A stretch of 64,000 bases of DNA, taken from assembly GCF_030250645.1 (NCBI RefSeq), contig NZ_JASSVS010000003.1, positions 62,001-126,000 on the forward strand, read 5' to 3'. Below are positions 54,901-63,090 of this stretch, in pieces. Source of the stretch: Marinobacter azerbaijanicus. Lineage in GTDB: Bacteria > Pseudomonadota > Gammaproteobacteria > Pseudomonadales > Oleiphilaceae. Below the pieces are notes generated by a model. The model had not been told where the DNA came from. It did no database searches and worked only from the letters and a program-made list of their open reading frames with translations. Every line of letters starts with the position of its first letter. The first letter of the stretch is position 1. Made by a program: the position numbers and the translations under genes.

Positions 54901-56482
54901 CCAGGGTGTCCAGCTGCTTCCAGTCGGGAACCTGTTTGCCGCCCAGCAGCACATCGGTGACGTAGCGCTCGGCAGAGGCCAGCATATCGGCGACACGGTC
55001 CAGGGGTATCAGGCTCAGGCCGCCGCGAATGCTGTGCAGCAGTCCGGGCACATGCTCGATTTCGCCGGTTTCCCACTGAGAGGCAATGAAATTGACGATG
55101 GCGGTCTTGACCTGCTCAAGGGTATTGCGTGACTCCCTCAATAGGGCGCCACTGGCTTCGCTCAGTTCCCGTGAGCCCATGCTGATCCCCTGCTGATCCT
55201 CGTCAGAGGACTGGCTCTCGGAGTGCCTGTCGCTGTCAAGGCCGGCAAGGCTGGCTTCGACATAGAGCAGGGCGCCTGCGATATCCATCAGGGTACCGTC
55301 ATCCACCGCCTCGGCCTGGGCGGAGAGCTTCTCCACCAGCTCGATCTGTTCGGTGATAACTTTTCGGGGTATGCCCAGGCCCAGTACCGCGAGGGTATTG
55401 GCCACCTGGCGGAGGCCGGGCAGTAATTCTTCCAGTTCGTCGTTCTGGCGCAGTTCGGAGCGGACGAACAGATCCAGCTGGTCCTTCAGCTTGGCCAACT
55501 CCTCGTTCAGAGCGCTGACCACAGAGTGGATAGCATCGCGACCGGGACCGGATACTCTATTTTTGGCGGCGTCTACGTCGTCATCGGAGGGCAGGGCCTG
55601 TTCCAGGCGATAGTCGTTGCGTAACTCCTGTACCAGTGGTGTATCCAGATCGCGGGCACGGGCGACGTAATAGAGCAGGTGTTTGAGCAGCGCTTCCGGT
55701 ACCGGCTGTTGCAGGATATCCACATGCTCGTCAGTCAGCCGACGTACTTCCGCATCGAGTTCCCGGAGCAGTGACTTGACGGCGGTGTTGACCGGATTAA
55801 CGTGTTCCTGAAGTGTTTCCACAAAGGCGCCGGCTGCTTTCCAGAGCTGCCCGCGGGGGGTTTTCTGGCAAAGCCGGATCAGCCGCTGGATAACTTTCTG
55901 CATGTACTCGAAATGGGCATCCAGATCCGCCTCGCGAATAACCCCGGCCAGGGCGAACTGATACATCTGGCGAAGTTTGCGGATATGGCCTAGAACTTTT
56001 GGGTCCTGCAGTCGCTGGGACACGTTGGTTGCCGCTGCAACTTTGGAAGGCGTCAGGTCGGGCTTGAACAGCGACGTGTCAGACAGCAGCGATTCGCCCC
56101 GCGCAGCCCGGAGATCGTTCAGCAATGGCAGCAGCACCATCGGAAAATCATCCTTGCTGCTGGCCAGATGTTCCAGGTACTGGGGAAGCTGCAGGATGGC
56201 CTGCATCAATACTTCCACAGCGTCGTCCACACTGGCGACGGTTTCGTTCAGGACTGCCTGGGTGAGCTTCTCCATTTCCTCGGTCAGCAGGGCTGCGCCA
56301 TAAAGCTCAACCATCTGCAGGGTACCGTGAACCTGGTGGAGATAGTTCAGGCAGAAGCGCAGGCGCGCGGTGTCGTCACGATTCTCGACATACGCTTCCA
56401 GTGCCTGCTGACCCTGGGTCAGCGTGTCCTGTATTTCGCCCCGAACCCAGTCCAGGGCGATGCTGTCATGGTGATTGCCCAT
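48968..56482 (-). CDS. chpA: Pil-Chp hybrid histidine kinase ChpA with multiple Hpt domains
   Basis: About 2504 residues, close to Pseudomonas ChpA (about 2470). It is the CheA-like kinase of the type IV pilus system. Seven canonical Hpt modules with HTLKG lie near residues 647, 817, 977, 1294, 1471, 1634 and 1776. A degenerate module lies near 1118 (LQQLTDGAQ, no His), and Hpt-like segments with LHQVHG near 50 and LHSIRGG near 482. Acidic linkers separate them. A Pro/Ala-rich stretch (about 1850-1900) precedes the CheA dimerisation, ATPase (NALDHGIETP near 2090) and CheW-like domains. A receiver ends the protein (LLDIEMPRMDGFEV near 2430). ATG 56482 has GGAG 5 nt upstream; the upstream GTG lacks a site. 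Confidence 0.95.
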   Translation of the reverse strand: MGNHHDSIALDWVRGEIQDTLTQGQQALEAYVENRDDTARLRFCLNYLHQVHGTLQMVELYGAALLTEEMEKLTQAVLNETVASVDDAVEVLMQAILQLPQYLEHLASSKDDFPMVLLPLLNDLRAARGESLLSDTSLFKPDLTPSKVAAATNVSQRLQDPKVLGHIRKLRQMYQFALAGVIREADLDAHFEYMQKVIQRLIRLCQKTPRGQLWKAAGAFVETLQEHVNPVNTAVKSLLRELDAEVRRLTDEHVDILQQPVPEALLKHLLYYVARARDLDTPLVQELRNDYRLEQALPSDDDVDAAKNRVSGPGRDAIHSVVSALNEELAKLKDQLDLFVRSELRQNDELEELLPGLRQVANTLAVLGLGIPRKVITEQIELVEKLSAQAEAVDDGTLMDIAGALLYVEASLAGLDSDRHSESQSSDEDQQGISMGSRELSEASGALLRESRNTLEQVKTAIVNFIASQWETGEIEHVPGLLHSIRGGLSLIPLDRVADMLASAERYVTDVLLGGKQVPDWKQLDTLADAITSIEYYLERLAEGIEDNESVLRVAESSLDSLGFPVGREPTWQHPSEEEVPLVDTEISAEADAEDAKGSDQELLDDEILGIFIEEAEEVLETINEFYPRLRQNHDDREALTEVRRAFHTLKGSGRLVGATSIGELAWSVENLLNRVIDQTLRPNDEMFSLIDDVNSRIPALIKDFRSGQSDGDVAELIERAEAMSTTRKTETDSTTAEPAPESEKTGPEEEAAPEVPTVEEPPVAEDSDEDDLIDDEILEIFIEEAGEVLDTIREYLPMLLRQHDDRTALSEVRRAFHTLKGSGRMVGALVVGELAWSVENMLNRVIDGSIFMNDDIAGLLEEVTSILPELVEDFEKRRASSRDTSVLEARAKALANGEIPDASTMPPSETAATSAEEHASDALQTEDDEDTVVDPVLLDIFESETETHLQTLQDFIYAAGDKASVAYTDDLSRALHTLKGSAHTAGIGPIAAVITPLERFVKEARAQNKRADQEVVGLIEDACNFLTQGLSQIRENPQGDLPGTDTFLEKLEQVSNATLRSARSHDDETEDSSRPQLVKLFLNEGLDILLDADRILDEWAENPEQTSALNTLRTELQQLTDGAQQADLTDVAELSGALTYVYERAATPGFQPDPLFFDTIRAGHEHLINMMDQVAAGLATESGDELIASLNALASDVSGEAADEAPDAFEQEFTEDLEEIDRSFDLDAEEPSEDIDERPPLAETDDDMDQELAEIFLEEARDLIDSTADALHSWSDNTGNLDLLRLLQRDLHTLKGGARLADIPPIGDLSHELENLFEGLTEQRLAVTGELSDLLFRCHDRLAGMVDALEQNEQLRPAPDLISEIHAYMDGATGSRPVTDVNHDDGGSEEDIEIPLADLDEGDTETSAETPDEAPEEEHATDLSHLDPELVGIFLEEAYDLINSTGSALHTWSEDTSNREVAAELQRDVHTLKGGARMAGVDAIGDLTHVLEDLFEKVAEGQLNASDEMIDLLFACHDRLAQMVEQVATQKPCPPATDLVARVEAILSGRLQPSAAPEEPAEEPEAPADVSDKADEQPTSVAQAIPEASDDDLVGIFLDEGLEIHEAIGECLAQWRDDPEELAGVTQLQQELHTLKGGARLSDVDPIADLAEAWSDALDPLIAGSSNQSILLELSEKAHSTLQSMLSSLEEGSKPEADRILIEALKDAHKTSGDDLSEPAEASAEEDAVDAEVLEIFLEEAGEILDQLEQLLDDWRKDPANHHFNQEAQRALHTLKGGARLSQLSELGDKAHALETRLIDLGGNTPGDEAWQAITEDHDAIVALVSRIRDRFENTGAAPEPAKPAVETPVAPTAPEPTAAKPAQPEKPVAPAPKPNKTPSKAPAKAAAAQRAPQETIRVSAPLLDELVNLAGETSITRGRLEQQTSDFSHNLDEMAATIERLREQLRRMEIETETQILFRAEKEHGPDYGDDFDPLEMDRYSAIQQLSRALTESSSDLADLRETLSDRVRDTETLLVQQSRINTELQEGLMKTRMIPFASMVPRLRRIVRQISGELSKKVEFDVRNPEGEMDRNILERMIAPLEHMLRNALDHGIETPADRKKAGKPETGEVTLSLTREGGDVVLRMIDDGAGIPAQVIRDKAIRQGMMSADEDLSEREILQFILQPGFSTAQQVTQISGRGVGMDVVASEIKQLGGSLDIDSTVGKGTVFTVRLPFTVSVNRALMVSTGEDFYAIPLNTIEGIVRVSTYELEEYYKPEAPLYEYAGQQYRLQYLGSLLNSDHHPKLQGQALPLPVILVRGAEQPMALQVDSLMGSREIVVKSLGPQFSTVRGVSGATILGDGNVVVILDLPAMIRSDILSERQRIANLEKAKEASRRQEQSTVVMVVDDSVTVRKVTSRLLERNNMEVITAKDGLDAVAQLQDHKPDIILLDIEMPRMDGFEVASFVRHDENLKDTPICMITSRTGEKHRERALAIGVNEYLGKPFQETELLETITRLTGNQ

Positions 56483-56493
56483 AACCACTCCGG

Positions 56494-57393
56494 TTATTCT
56501 TCGTCAGTCTGGCGTTTGATCCACGCCAGCACATGTTCCGAGGGTACCCTCTGTAAGCCAGGGGGCTGCCAGTCGGTCAGTTCTCCCTGGCCCAGGACCA
56601 GCAACCCCCCGGGCGCCAGCCGCTCTGCAAGCCGTTTTACGATTTCCCGCCGGCGCCAGCGCCGGAAATAAATCAGCAGATTCTGGCAGAAGATAATGTT
56701 CATTCCGTGCATGGGGGCATGCTTCAGGTCCAGCACATTCAGCCTTGTGAAACACACCCGCTCCCGGATGCTTTTTACAATTTCAACGTTGTTCCGCTCT
56801 GCCGGCCGGAAGTACCTGGCCTTCATGGCCTCGTCCATTCCTATCAGCTTACGCGCACTGAACAGGCCGGACTGGGCCTTGTTGATGGCGGGTTTGCTGA
56901 TATCGGAGCCGGTCACCCCATACAGTGGCTGTAAAGACAGCCCTTCCATGCACTCGTTCAGCAGCATCGCCAATGTGTAGGGTTCCTCGCCAGTGGAGCA
57001 ACCCACACTCCAGGCCTCCAGAGGGCGCTTTTTCAGCGCTTCGCGAGGCCGGGTAAGTACATAGTCAGACACCAGCTGAAAGGCATCCGGATCCCGGAAA
57101 AACCGGGTTTCCTGTACCGTCAGGCGGTCCACCAGAGTGGACCATTCCATAATGGCATCCGGGCCGGATACGATCTGCTCGTAGTAGGCCTGGTAGCTGC
57201 TGCATCCTATTTCCCGCATGCGAATCCCGAGATTGGTTTCGAGAAACGACTTGCGTCCGGAAGGCAGCGTTATGCCGGTGCGGTGCTCAAGCAGCGTCTG
57301 CCACTGGTTGAACTGCGCCTCGTCCATATCCGGAAGCCGGCGCAGTGACCAGATGCCGTCGGCAGGTGACAGATGGTTGCGTGTTTCAGCCAT
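56494..57393 (-). CDS. pilK: CheR-type methyltransferase PilK
   Basis: 299 residues. An N-terminal helical CheR_N domain (about 25-80) is followed by the SAM-dependent methyltransferase domain (about 100-290): ETRFFRDPDAFQ, WSVGCSTGEEPYTLAML (SAM-binding) and NIIFCQNLLIYF. It methylates glutamates of PilJ. The start is 27 nt after the pilJ stop, and chpA follows 11 nt after its stop. Confidence 0.92.
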   Translation of the reverse strand: MAETRNHLSPADGIWSLRRLPDMDEAQFNQWQTLLEHRTGITLPSGRKSFLETNLGIRMREIGCSSYQAYYEQIVSGPDAIMEWSTLVDRLTVQETRFFRDPDAFQLVSDYVLTRPREALKKRPLEAWSVGCSTGEEPYTLAMLLNECMEGLSLQPLYGVTGSDISKPAINKAQSGLFSARKLIGMDEAMKARYFRPAERNNVEIVKSIRERVCFTRLNVLDLKHAPMHGMNIIFCQNLLIYFRRWRRREIVKRLAERLAPGGLLVLGQGELTDWQPPGLQRVPSEHVLAWIKRQTDEE

Positions 57394-57420
57394 AAACTGT
57401 CAGCAGCCTCACAGCGATAA

Positions 57421-59496
57421 TCAGCTCACCACCGGAACGTCGCTGTCTTCCTCTTCTTCCTGATCAGCCGACTCTTCCTCGGGCAGTGTGAAGCCCGCAA
57501 CAGAGGACCGCAGTTCAGACGCCATCTCTGCCAGATTACCGATGGACTTGGCAGTCGCATTGGTACCGGAGGAGGTCTGCGAGGTGATTTCCTGGATGAC
57601 GTTCATGGTGTTGGAAATGTGAGCCGCAGAAGACGACTGCTGACGCGCAGCGTTGGAGATGTTCTGGATCAGCTCCGCCAGAGACATGGATACGTTCTCG
57701 ATTTCCTCGAGGGCGATACCCGCGTCCTGGGCCAGACGGGCGCCACGGACCACCTCGGCGGTGGTGTGTTCCATGGAGATAACCGCTTCGTTGGTATCCG
57801 ACTGGATCGTCTTGACCAGCGCCTCAATCTGCTTGGTTGCCGCGGAGGAACGTTCCGCCAGTCGCTGAACTTCGTCCGCAACGACCGCGAAGCCCCGGCC
57901 CGCGTCACCGGCCATGGAGGCCTGGATTGCGGCGTTCAGGGACAGGATGTTGGTCTGGTCGGCGATGTCGTTGATCAGGGATACGATGTCACCGATTTCC
58001 TGGGAAGACTCACCCAGACGCTTGATCCGTTTGGAGGTTTCCTGGATTTGTTCACGGATGTTGTCCATGCCGCGGATGGTGTTCTGTACCACTTCCGCGC
58101 CTTTCTTCGCGATCGCAACCGACCGCTCCGCAACGGCAGAGGATTCGGCAGCATTCGAGGATACCTGGTCGATGGACACCGCCATCTCGTTAACCGCGGC
58201 GGAAGCGCCGGCAATTTCCTGGGCCTGGTGCTCGGAAGCATCCGCCAGGTGCATGGCCGTGGCCTGGGTTTCCTGGGCCGCTGATGCTACCCGTACCGCG
58301 GTACCACGAATTGCCTGTACCAGTCCGCGCATCTGGTCGATCGCGTAGTTGATGGAGTCGGCGATGGCACCGGTGAAGTCTTCGGTTACCGTGGCCTCAG
58401 TAGTCAGGTCACCATCGGCCAGGTCAGCCAGTTCGTCCAGCAGTCGCAGGATCGCGTTCTGGTTCTGCTCGTTCTGCTCCTGGGTTGTTGCCAGGCGCTC
58501 CTGGGCTTCGCGGTAGAGAACCACGCCGATCATCACAACGATACCGACCATGGCGGCCAGGATGATAAAGGCGAGGGTCGGGCTGATAAAGCGTGAGCCG
58601 GCCTGGCCGGTAAACTTCTCCGCAAGAACCGACAATTCGTCCAGCAGAACCTGTGAGTTCTGGAAGATGTCGCTGGCAGCTGTGCGCACCTTGAAGAGGT
58701 CGGGAGAGGCCTCAAGGATTGCGTCTACGTTCTGGGATACGAATTCAAACAGTTCGCCGACGGCTTCGAGGCCGTAGATGGCATCTTCGTCGTTAACCTG
58801 TGAGATGCCCATGGCCGGGTTGCCGTTCATCTGGCCTTCAAGGACGCGGCCGAACAGGCTGGCGTCACGACCGAAACGGTCGGCGGCGATAACCGCGTCT
58901 TCGTCACCGGACAATACGTTGTTGACTGACCGTACAATCCGCTCTGCCAGCAGTGACTGGCGCTGTGCAAGTGCGATCTGTTCTGCCGGGGCGTTGTTGT
59001 CCAGCAGGATCTGAACGATGTCGTCGTATTCCACCTGCAGCTGCGGGATGGTTTCGTTCAGGGTGCGGGCAACTTCATGGAGGCCGAGTACCGCGTCCCG
59101 GGTGGAAAGAATGCTGTCAGCGTTGTCCCGCACCTCTTCCCAGGTTTGCTGTACGTCGCTTTCCCGGGCGATCTGGCTTGGAGGCAGGCCGGTTTCCGGA
59201 TTGCCATCAACCACATAACCCCAGAGGCGCTCGAACTCGTCACGGGAACGTCGCAGAGCGTCGAAGGCCGAGGCAGTACCGCCCGCTGCTTCCGTCGCGT
59301 TTTTCGCAATTTCCTGTGACAGTACCCGCAGCTCCGAGGCGTGGGCGATGTATGCCTGGTCGTTTTGGCTGTCCTTGTTGATAATGAACAGCACTGCAAC
59401 GAGCAGGACGGTCAATGCGATCAGTGCGGCGATCAGGCCGGCAACCAGTTTGTTGCCTCCCTGTCCCATACTGAGTCTTCCGGCTCTATTTTTCAT
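57421..59496 (-). CDS. pilJ: Type IV pilus chemoreceptor PilJ
   Basis: 691-residue methyl-accepting protein, like Pseudomonas PilJ (682). TM1 lies at about 15-38 and a periplasmic PilJ-type domain at about 40-305, with two helical repeats. TM2 is at about 308-330, a HAMP region at about 340-400 and the signalling domain at about 400-660. The hairpin tip has QTNILSLNAAIQASMAGDAG and [20 protein letters not shown], the PilJ variant of the MCP core. The acidic C-terminus (EEESADQEEEEDSDV) is unusual. It senses surface contact or pilus state and controls ChpA. Confidence 0.94.
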   Translation of the reverse strand: MKNRAGRLSMGQGGNKLVAGLIAALIALTVLLVAVLFIINKDSQNDQAYIAHASELRVLSQEIAKNATEAAGGTASAFDALRRSRDEFERLWGYVVDGNPETGLPPSQIARESDVQQTWEEVRDNADSILSTRDAVLGLHEVARTLNETIPQLQVEYDDIVQILLDNNAPAEQIALAQRQSLLAERIVRSVNNVLSGDEDAVIAADRFGRDASLFGRVLEGQMNGNPAMGISQVNDEDAIYGLEAVGELFEFVSQNVDAILEASPDLFKVRTAASDIFQNSQVLLDELSVLAEKFTGQAGSRFISPTLAFIILAAMVGIVVMIGVVLYREAQERLATTQEQNEQNQNAILRLLDELADLADGDLTTEATVTEDFTGAIADSINYAIDQMRGLVQAIRGTAVRVASAAQETQATAMHLADASEHQAQEIAGASAAVNEMAVSIDQVSSNAAESSAVAERSVAIAKKGAEVVQNTIRGMDNIREQIQETSKRIKRLGESSQEIGDIVSLINDIADQTNILSLNAAIQASMAGDAGRGFAVVADEVQRLAERSSAATKQIEALVKTIQSDTNEAVISMEHTTAEVVRGARLAQDAGIALEEIENVSMSLAELIQNISNAARQQSSSAAHISNTMNVIQEITSQTSSGTNATAKSIGNLAEMASELRSSVAGFTLPEEESADQEEEEDSDVPVVS

Positions 59497-59587
59497 TTTC
59501 TGGCTCCCGGCCTCTTCGTAATATTGGCAAGTTTGTTTCTGCGGGCGTTGGGCAGGCGGGAAGGAGTTCCTGCCGTTATCACCACCC

Positions 59588-60133
59588 TTACCATTGCGCT
59601 ACATCCAGAAAGCGTTCGTCTCCGAGAAGCTCGGCGGCGGAAAACACTTTCCAGACTTCCTCATTACGCTCGTAACCGCCATTCACAAACGGCTGAACGC
59701 TGGCAGGCACATCCTGTGGCGACGCCACGAAGCTGTCCACTGCGAAATACTGCATGCCCGAGACACTGTCGACCACCAGGCCACTGAATACGTCACCCTG
59801 TTCCACAACCAGTACCCGACGCTCACGCTGACTGCGGGAAGATCGGGGTATTTCGAAAAAGCTGGCAAGATCGACCAGTGGCAGGAGGCGGCCCCGCACG
59901 TTGGCGGCGCCCATCATGAACTGATGAACCCCCGGTATATGGGTGAAGCGGGGGACATGGAGGATTTCAGTGACTTCGCCCATGGGCGCAACGTAGCGCT
60001 CGCCTGCCAGAACAAAGCCGATCCCGTTCCAGAGTTCAACGGCTTCCTGTTGTTCCGGCAGTCCGGCAGCCATGGCGCGGCTGCGTCGGGCGATATCCGT
60101 CAGAACGGCAAAAGGGGCGGCCTGGGCGGACAT
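59588..60133 (-). CDS. pilI: CheW-like coupling protein PilI
   Basis: 181 residues with one CheW domain (about 35-170): GIGFVLAGERYVAPMGEVTE, VRGRLLPLVDLASF and VEQGDVFSGLVVDSVSG. It couples PilJ to ChpA. It lies 20 nt downstream of pilH and 91 nt upstream of pilJ. Confidence 0.92.
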   Translation of the reverse strand: MSAQAAPFAVLTDIARRSRAMAAGLPEQQEAVELWNGIGFVLAGERYVAPMGEVTEILHVPRFTHIPGVHQFMMGAANVRGRLLPLVDLASFFEIPRSSRSQRERRVLVVEQGDVFSGLVVDSVSGMQYFAVDSFVASPQDVPASVQPFVNGGYERNEEVWKVFSAAELLGDERFLDVAQW

Positions 60134-60153
60134 GCTTACTCCACGGTTGGGGA

Positions 60154-60516
60154 TCAGGCAATCAGGCTATTGATTGTTTTGATCAGGTCGTCTTCAACGA
60201 CGGGTTTTACAAGATAACCCTTGGCACCCTGACGGGTACCCCATACGCGGTCCGTTTCCTGGTCTTTTGTTGTCACAATGACAACCGGGATGGAAGCGGT
60301 TTCGGGGGCGCGGGTCAGCTGGCGGGTTGCCTGGAAGCCGTTCAGGCCCGGCATTACCACGTCCATCAGGACCAGGTCCGGAGTTTCGGCGCGGGCCTTG
60401 GCGACACCGTCGGCACCGTTGTCGGCAGTCAGCACTTCGTGCTTGTGCTTTTCCAGAATGGTCGAGATTTTCTTAACCTCGGTCGGGGAATCATCAACAA
60501 TCAGAATGCGGGCCAT
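60154..60516 (-). CDS. pilH: Response regulator PilH
   Basis: 120-residue single-domain receiver. The acidic pair is in ILIVDDSPTEVKK, the phosphoacceptor Asp in LVLMDVVMPGLNGFQATRQL, the Thr in VIVTTKDQETD and the Lys in YLVKPVVEDDL. PilH acts as a phosphate sink or retraction-linked output in the Pseudomonas system. It lies 32 nt downstream of pilG. Confidence 0.93.
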   Translation of the reverse strand: MARILIVDDSPTEVKKISTILEKHKHEVLTADNGADGVAKARAETPDLVLMDVVMPGLNGFQATRQLTRAPETASIPVVIVTTKDQETDRVWGTRQGAKGYLVKPVVEDDLIKTINSLIA

Positions 60517-60548
60517 GGTGTCCTCAATAGTTCTTTGCTTCAGCAGGT

Positions 60549-60941
60549 TTATTGTTCCGCCTGGGGAACGTACTGGCGAATCGTGTTTAAAAGCTCATCC
60601 TTGCTGAACGGTTTGGTCAGGTACTGGTCTGAGCCGACAATTCGGCCTTTGGCCTTGTCGAACAGTCCATCTTTACTGGAGAGCATGATAACCGGCGTCT
60701 TTTTGAAAGAGGAATTGTTCTTGATGAGTGCGCAGGTCTGATAGCCGTCCAGCCGGGGCATCATGATATCGACAAAAATGATATTGGGCTGGGAGTCGGC
60801 AATTTTTGCCAGAGCGTCAAAGCCGTCTGTTGCGGTGATTACTTCGCAACCGACCTTTTTAAGAAGGGTCTCAGCGGTGCGACGAATGGTCTTGCTATCG
60901 TCGATCACCATAATCTTCAGATTCTCGAAGTTGTCATCCAT
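60549..60941 (-). CDS. pilG: Response regulator PilG
   Basis: 130-residue stand-alone receiver and first gene of the pil-chp operon. IMVIDDSKTIRRTAETLLKK, IIFVDIMMPRLDGYQT (phosphoacceptor Asp) and YLTKPFSKDEL are the active-site segments. It activates pilus extension and cAMP synthesis in Pseudomonas. I chose ATG 60941 (MDDNFENLKI), which gives the standard length; a frame to 60983 adds 14 residues. The 296-nt divergent gap to gshB holds no recognisable operator. Confidence 0.94.
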   Translation of the reverse strand: MDDNFENLKIMVIDDSKTIRRTAETLLKKVGCEVITATDGFDALAKIADSQPNIIFVDIMMPRLDGYQTCALIKNNSSFKKTPVIMLSSKDGLFDKAKGRIVGSDQYLTKPFSKDELLNTIRQYVPQAEQ

Positions 60942-61237
60942 TGTCCAACTGCCTTGCGCTCTGCGACTGTCGTTATTTTTCAACCGGGGGTTTTAACACA
61001 AACGTTAACGTTGTTCTATAAATCCCGCTCATTTATAGAGTATTGGTAGCCGGATAAAAAGTATAACTTTGTGACCAAATGTACTTCTGCCGGGAAAGTC
61101 ACGTAATTGGTACGGGATTTCTCCGGATGCATTCGCGGCTCGGGTACAATACCATCTGTGATCACAGCATAGCACTTATTCCCAAGAGCGCTCTGCAGAC
61201 CGGTTCGTGTTTTCAACCTTTTACCTGACGAGGCATT

Positions 61238-62182
61238 ATGACAGTCCGACTCGGAATTGTGATGGACCCCATCGAGAACATCCATTTCAAGAAAGACAGC
61301 TCACTGGCGATGCTGCTGGCGGCCCAGAAGCGGGGCTGGGAAATCGAGTACATGGAGCTTCCGGACCTTTATCTGCAGGGAGGGCAGGCAAGAGCGCGCA
61401 CCCGCGACCTGACTGTGCACATGGACCCGGAAGACTGGTTCAGATTCGGCGGCAGCCAGGATCGGGCGCTGGGCGACCTGGATGTTATCCTGATGCGGCA
61501 GGATCCGCCGGTGGACCGCGAGTTCCTGATGGCCACCCATATACTGGATATTGCGGAGCAGCAAGGTGCACTGGTGGTCAACCCGCCGTCCACTTTGCGC
61601 GACTGTAACGAGAAACTGTTCGCTGCCCAGTTTGAAGACTGTACCCCGCCGCTGATTGTGACCCGTTCTGCCCATCGGCTTAAGGAATTCTACGCCGAGC
61701 ATGGCGACGTTATCATGAAGCCGGTGGATGGCATGGGCGGGCGCTCGATCTTCCGCGTGAAGGAGAATGACGACAATCTGGGCGTGATTATCGAAACGCT
61801 GACCAATCATGGCGCCCATCAGGCCATGGCGCAGAAATACATTCCCGAGATCAAACAGGGTGACAAGCGCATCCTGCTGATTGATGGCGAACCCGTTCCC
61901 TACGCGCTTGCGCGCATTCCCTCCCATGGCGAGAATCGCGGTAATCTGGCCGCTGGCGGCCGCGGGGAGGGTCGTGAGCTGACTGCCCGTGACCGGGAAA
62001 TATGCGATCGGGTGGCACCAGTGATCAAGGAAAAAGGGCTCATCTTTGTGGGTATCGATGTGATTGGCGATTATCTGACGGAGATCAACGTGACCAGTCC
62101 CACGTGTATCAGGGAACTTGACGCCGCCTTTGGCATCGATATCTCCAGTCAGTTGCTGGATGCCATCGAGCGTCGTCTTTAA
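61238..62182 (+). CDS. gshB: Glutathione synthetase
   Basis: 314 residues, near E. coli GshB (316). ATP-grasp enzyme joining gamma-glutamylcysteine and glycine. Motifs include GIVMDPIENIHFKKDSSLAM at the N-terminus, MKPVDGMGGRSIFR (ATP-grasp loop), NRGNLAAGGRGEGRELT (glycine-rich loop) and EINVTSPTCIRELD (metal and substrate). GACGAGG lies 5 nt before the ATG. Divergence from pilG is the same as in Pseudomonas. Confidence 0.96.
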   Translation: MTVRLGIVMDPIENIHFKKDSSLAMLLAAQKRGWEIEYMELPDLYLQGGQARARTRDLTVHMDPEDWFRFGGSQDRALGDLDVILMRQDPPVDREFLMATHILDIAEQQGALVVNPPSTLRDCNEKLFAAQFEDCTPPLIVTRSAHRLKEFYAEHGDVIMKPVDGMGGRSIFRVKENDDNLGVIIETLTNHGAHQAMAQKYIPEIKQGDKRILLIDGEPVPYALARIPSHGENRGNLAAGGRGEGRELTARDREICDRVAPVIKEKGLIFVGIDVIGDYLTEINVTSPTCIRELDAAFGIDISSQLLDAIERRL

Positions 62183-62223
62183 TCATGGTCCGTTGCAGGG
62201 CATAACCGAGGTAAACTTCAGGA

Positions 62224-63090
62224 ATGGCAGTGCAGGTCAGCGATTTCGATCGGTTTTCTTTTACCCTTTTCATGGCGCTGGCGCTTCACGCCATCGTGGT
62301 GCTGGGCATCACCTTTGCTCCAGAGCCTCCCCGCTCCTCGGCACAGACCATGGAAATCACCCTGTCGCAGTTTGACGACGAGACCGATCCGGAAGAGGCC
62401 GATTTCCTTGCCCAGACCAGCCAGAAAGGCAGCGGCTCCGAGGAAGAGCCGGTGGAGATGACCTCGCCGCAGCCCTCGGAAATCAGTCAGCAGGAGATCG
62501 CCGAGATCCAGCCGGAGCCGCCTTCGCAATCGAAACCGGTGCAACAGCAGGAGCAACCGGTCGTGCAGACCAAGGCGTCCAGCGAGCGCCAGGTCGCGGA
62601 GCCTGATACCACAGAGCCGCAATCGGAAGAGCCGCTGCCCATCAAGGAAAAGAAAAGCCTGATGGAGCGCAGCCTGGAGATTGCCAGTCTTGAGGCCAGA
62701 TTTGATCAGCAGCGCCGGGCCTACGCCAAAAAGCCCAGAGTCATGCGCGTTACGGCGGCTTCTACCCTGAAATCGACCAATGCCTGGTATGTCCAGAACT
62801 GGGTCAGCAAGGTAACCCGTGTCGGTAATATCAACTATCCTACCGAAGCCAGGCGGGCCGGCATCTATGGCACATTGCGGATGCTGGTTTCCCTGAAGAA
62901 GGATGGCACAATAAAGGAACTGGCTATACTCGAATCATCCGGGAGTACCGTGCTTGATGATGCTGCGATACGCATCGTGAGGATGGCCGCGCCTTTCGCG
63001 CCCTTCCCGGAGGACATGCGCGAGAATGTCGATGAACTGGAAATTATCCGCACCTGGGTATTTGAACGGCGGGGGCTGACATCAGGATGA
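62224..63090 (+). CDS. tonB: Energy transducer TonB
   Basis: 288 residues. A single N-terminal membrane helix (about 13-32) anchors it. A Pro/Glu/Gln-rich periplasmic spacer (about 35-150) leads to the TonB C-terminal domain (about 205-285; NYPTEARRAGIYGTLRMLVS and AIRIVRMAAPFAPFPEDMRE). It would transmit proton-motive force to outer-membrane proteins. In Pseudomonas the tonB at this position (tonB3) affects twitching motility, and the same may hold here. The start is preceded by AGG; the stop overlaps yqgE as ATGA. Confidence 0.9.
   Translation: MAVQVSDFDRFSFTLFMALALHAIVVLGITFAPEPPRSSAQTMEITLSQFDDETDPEEADFLAQTSQKGSGSEEEPVEMTSPQPSEISQQEIAEIQPEPPSQSKPVQQQEQPVVQTKASSERQVAEPDTTEPQSEEPLPIKEKKSLMERSLEIASLEARFDQQRRAYAKKPRVMRVTAASTLKSTNAWYVQNWVSKVTRVGNINYPTEARRAGIYGTLRMLVSLKKDGTIKELAILESSGSTVLDDAAIRIVRMAAPFAPFPEDMRENVDELEIIRTWVFERRGLTSG

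Noticed and set aside
61157..61166. TGTGATCACA palindrome upstream of gshB as a CRP/Vfr site
   Set aside because: CRP/Vfr sites need about six bases between the half-sites; here there are none.
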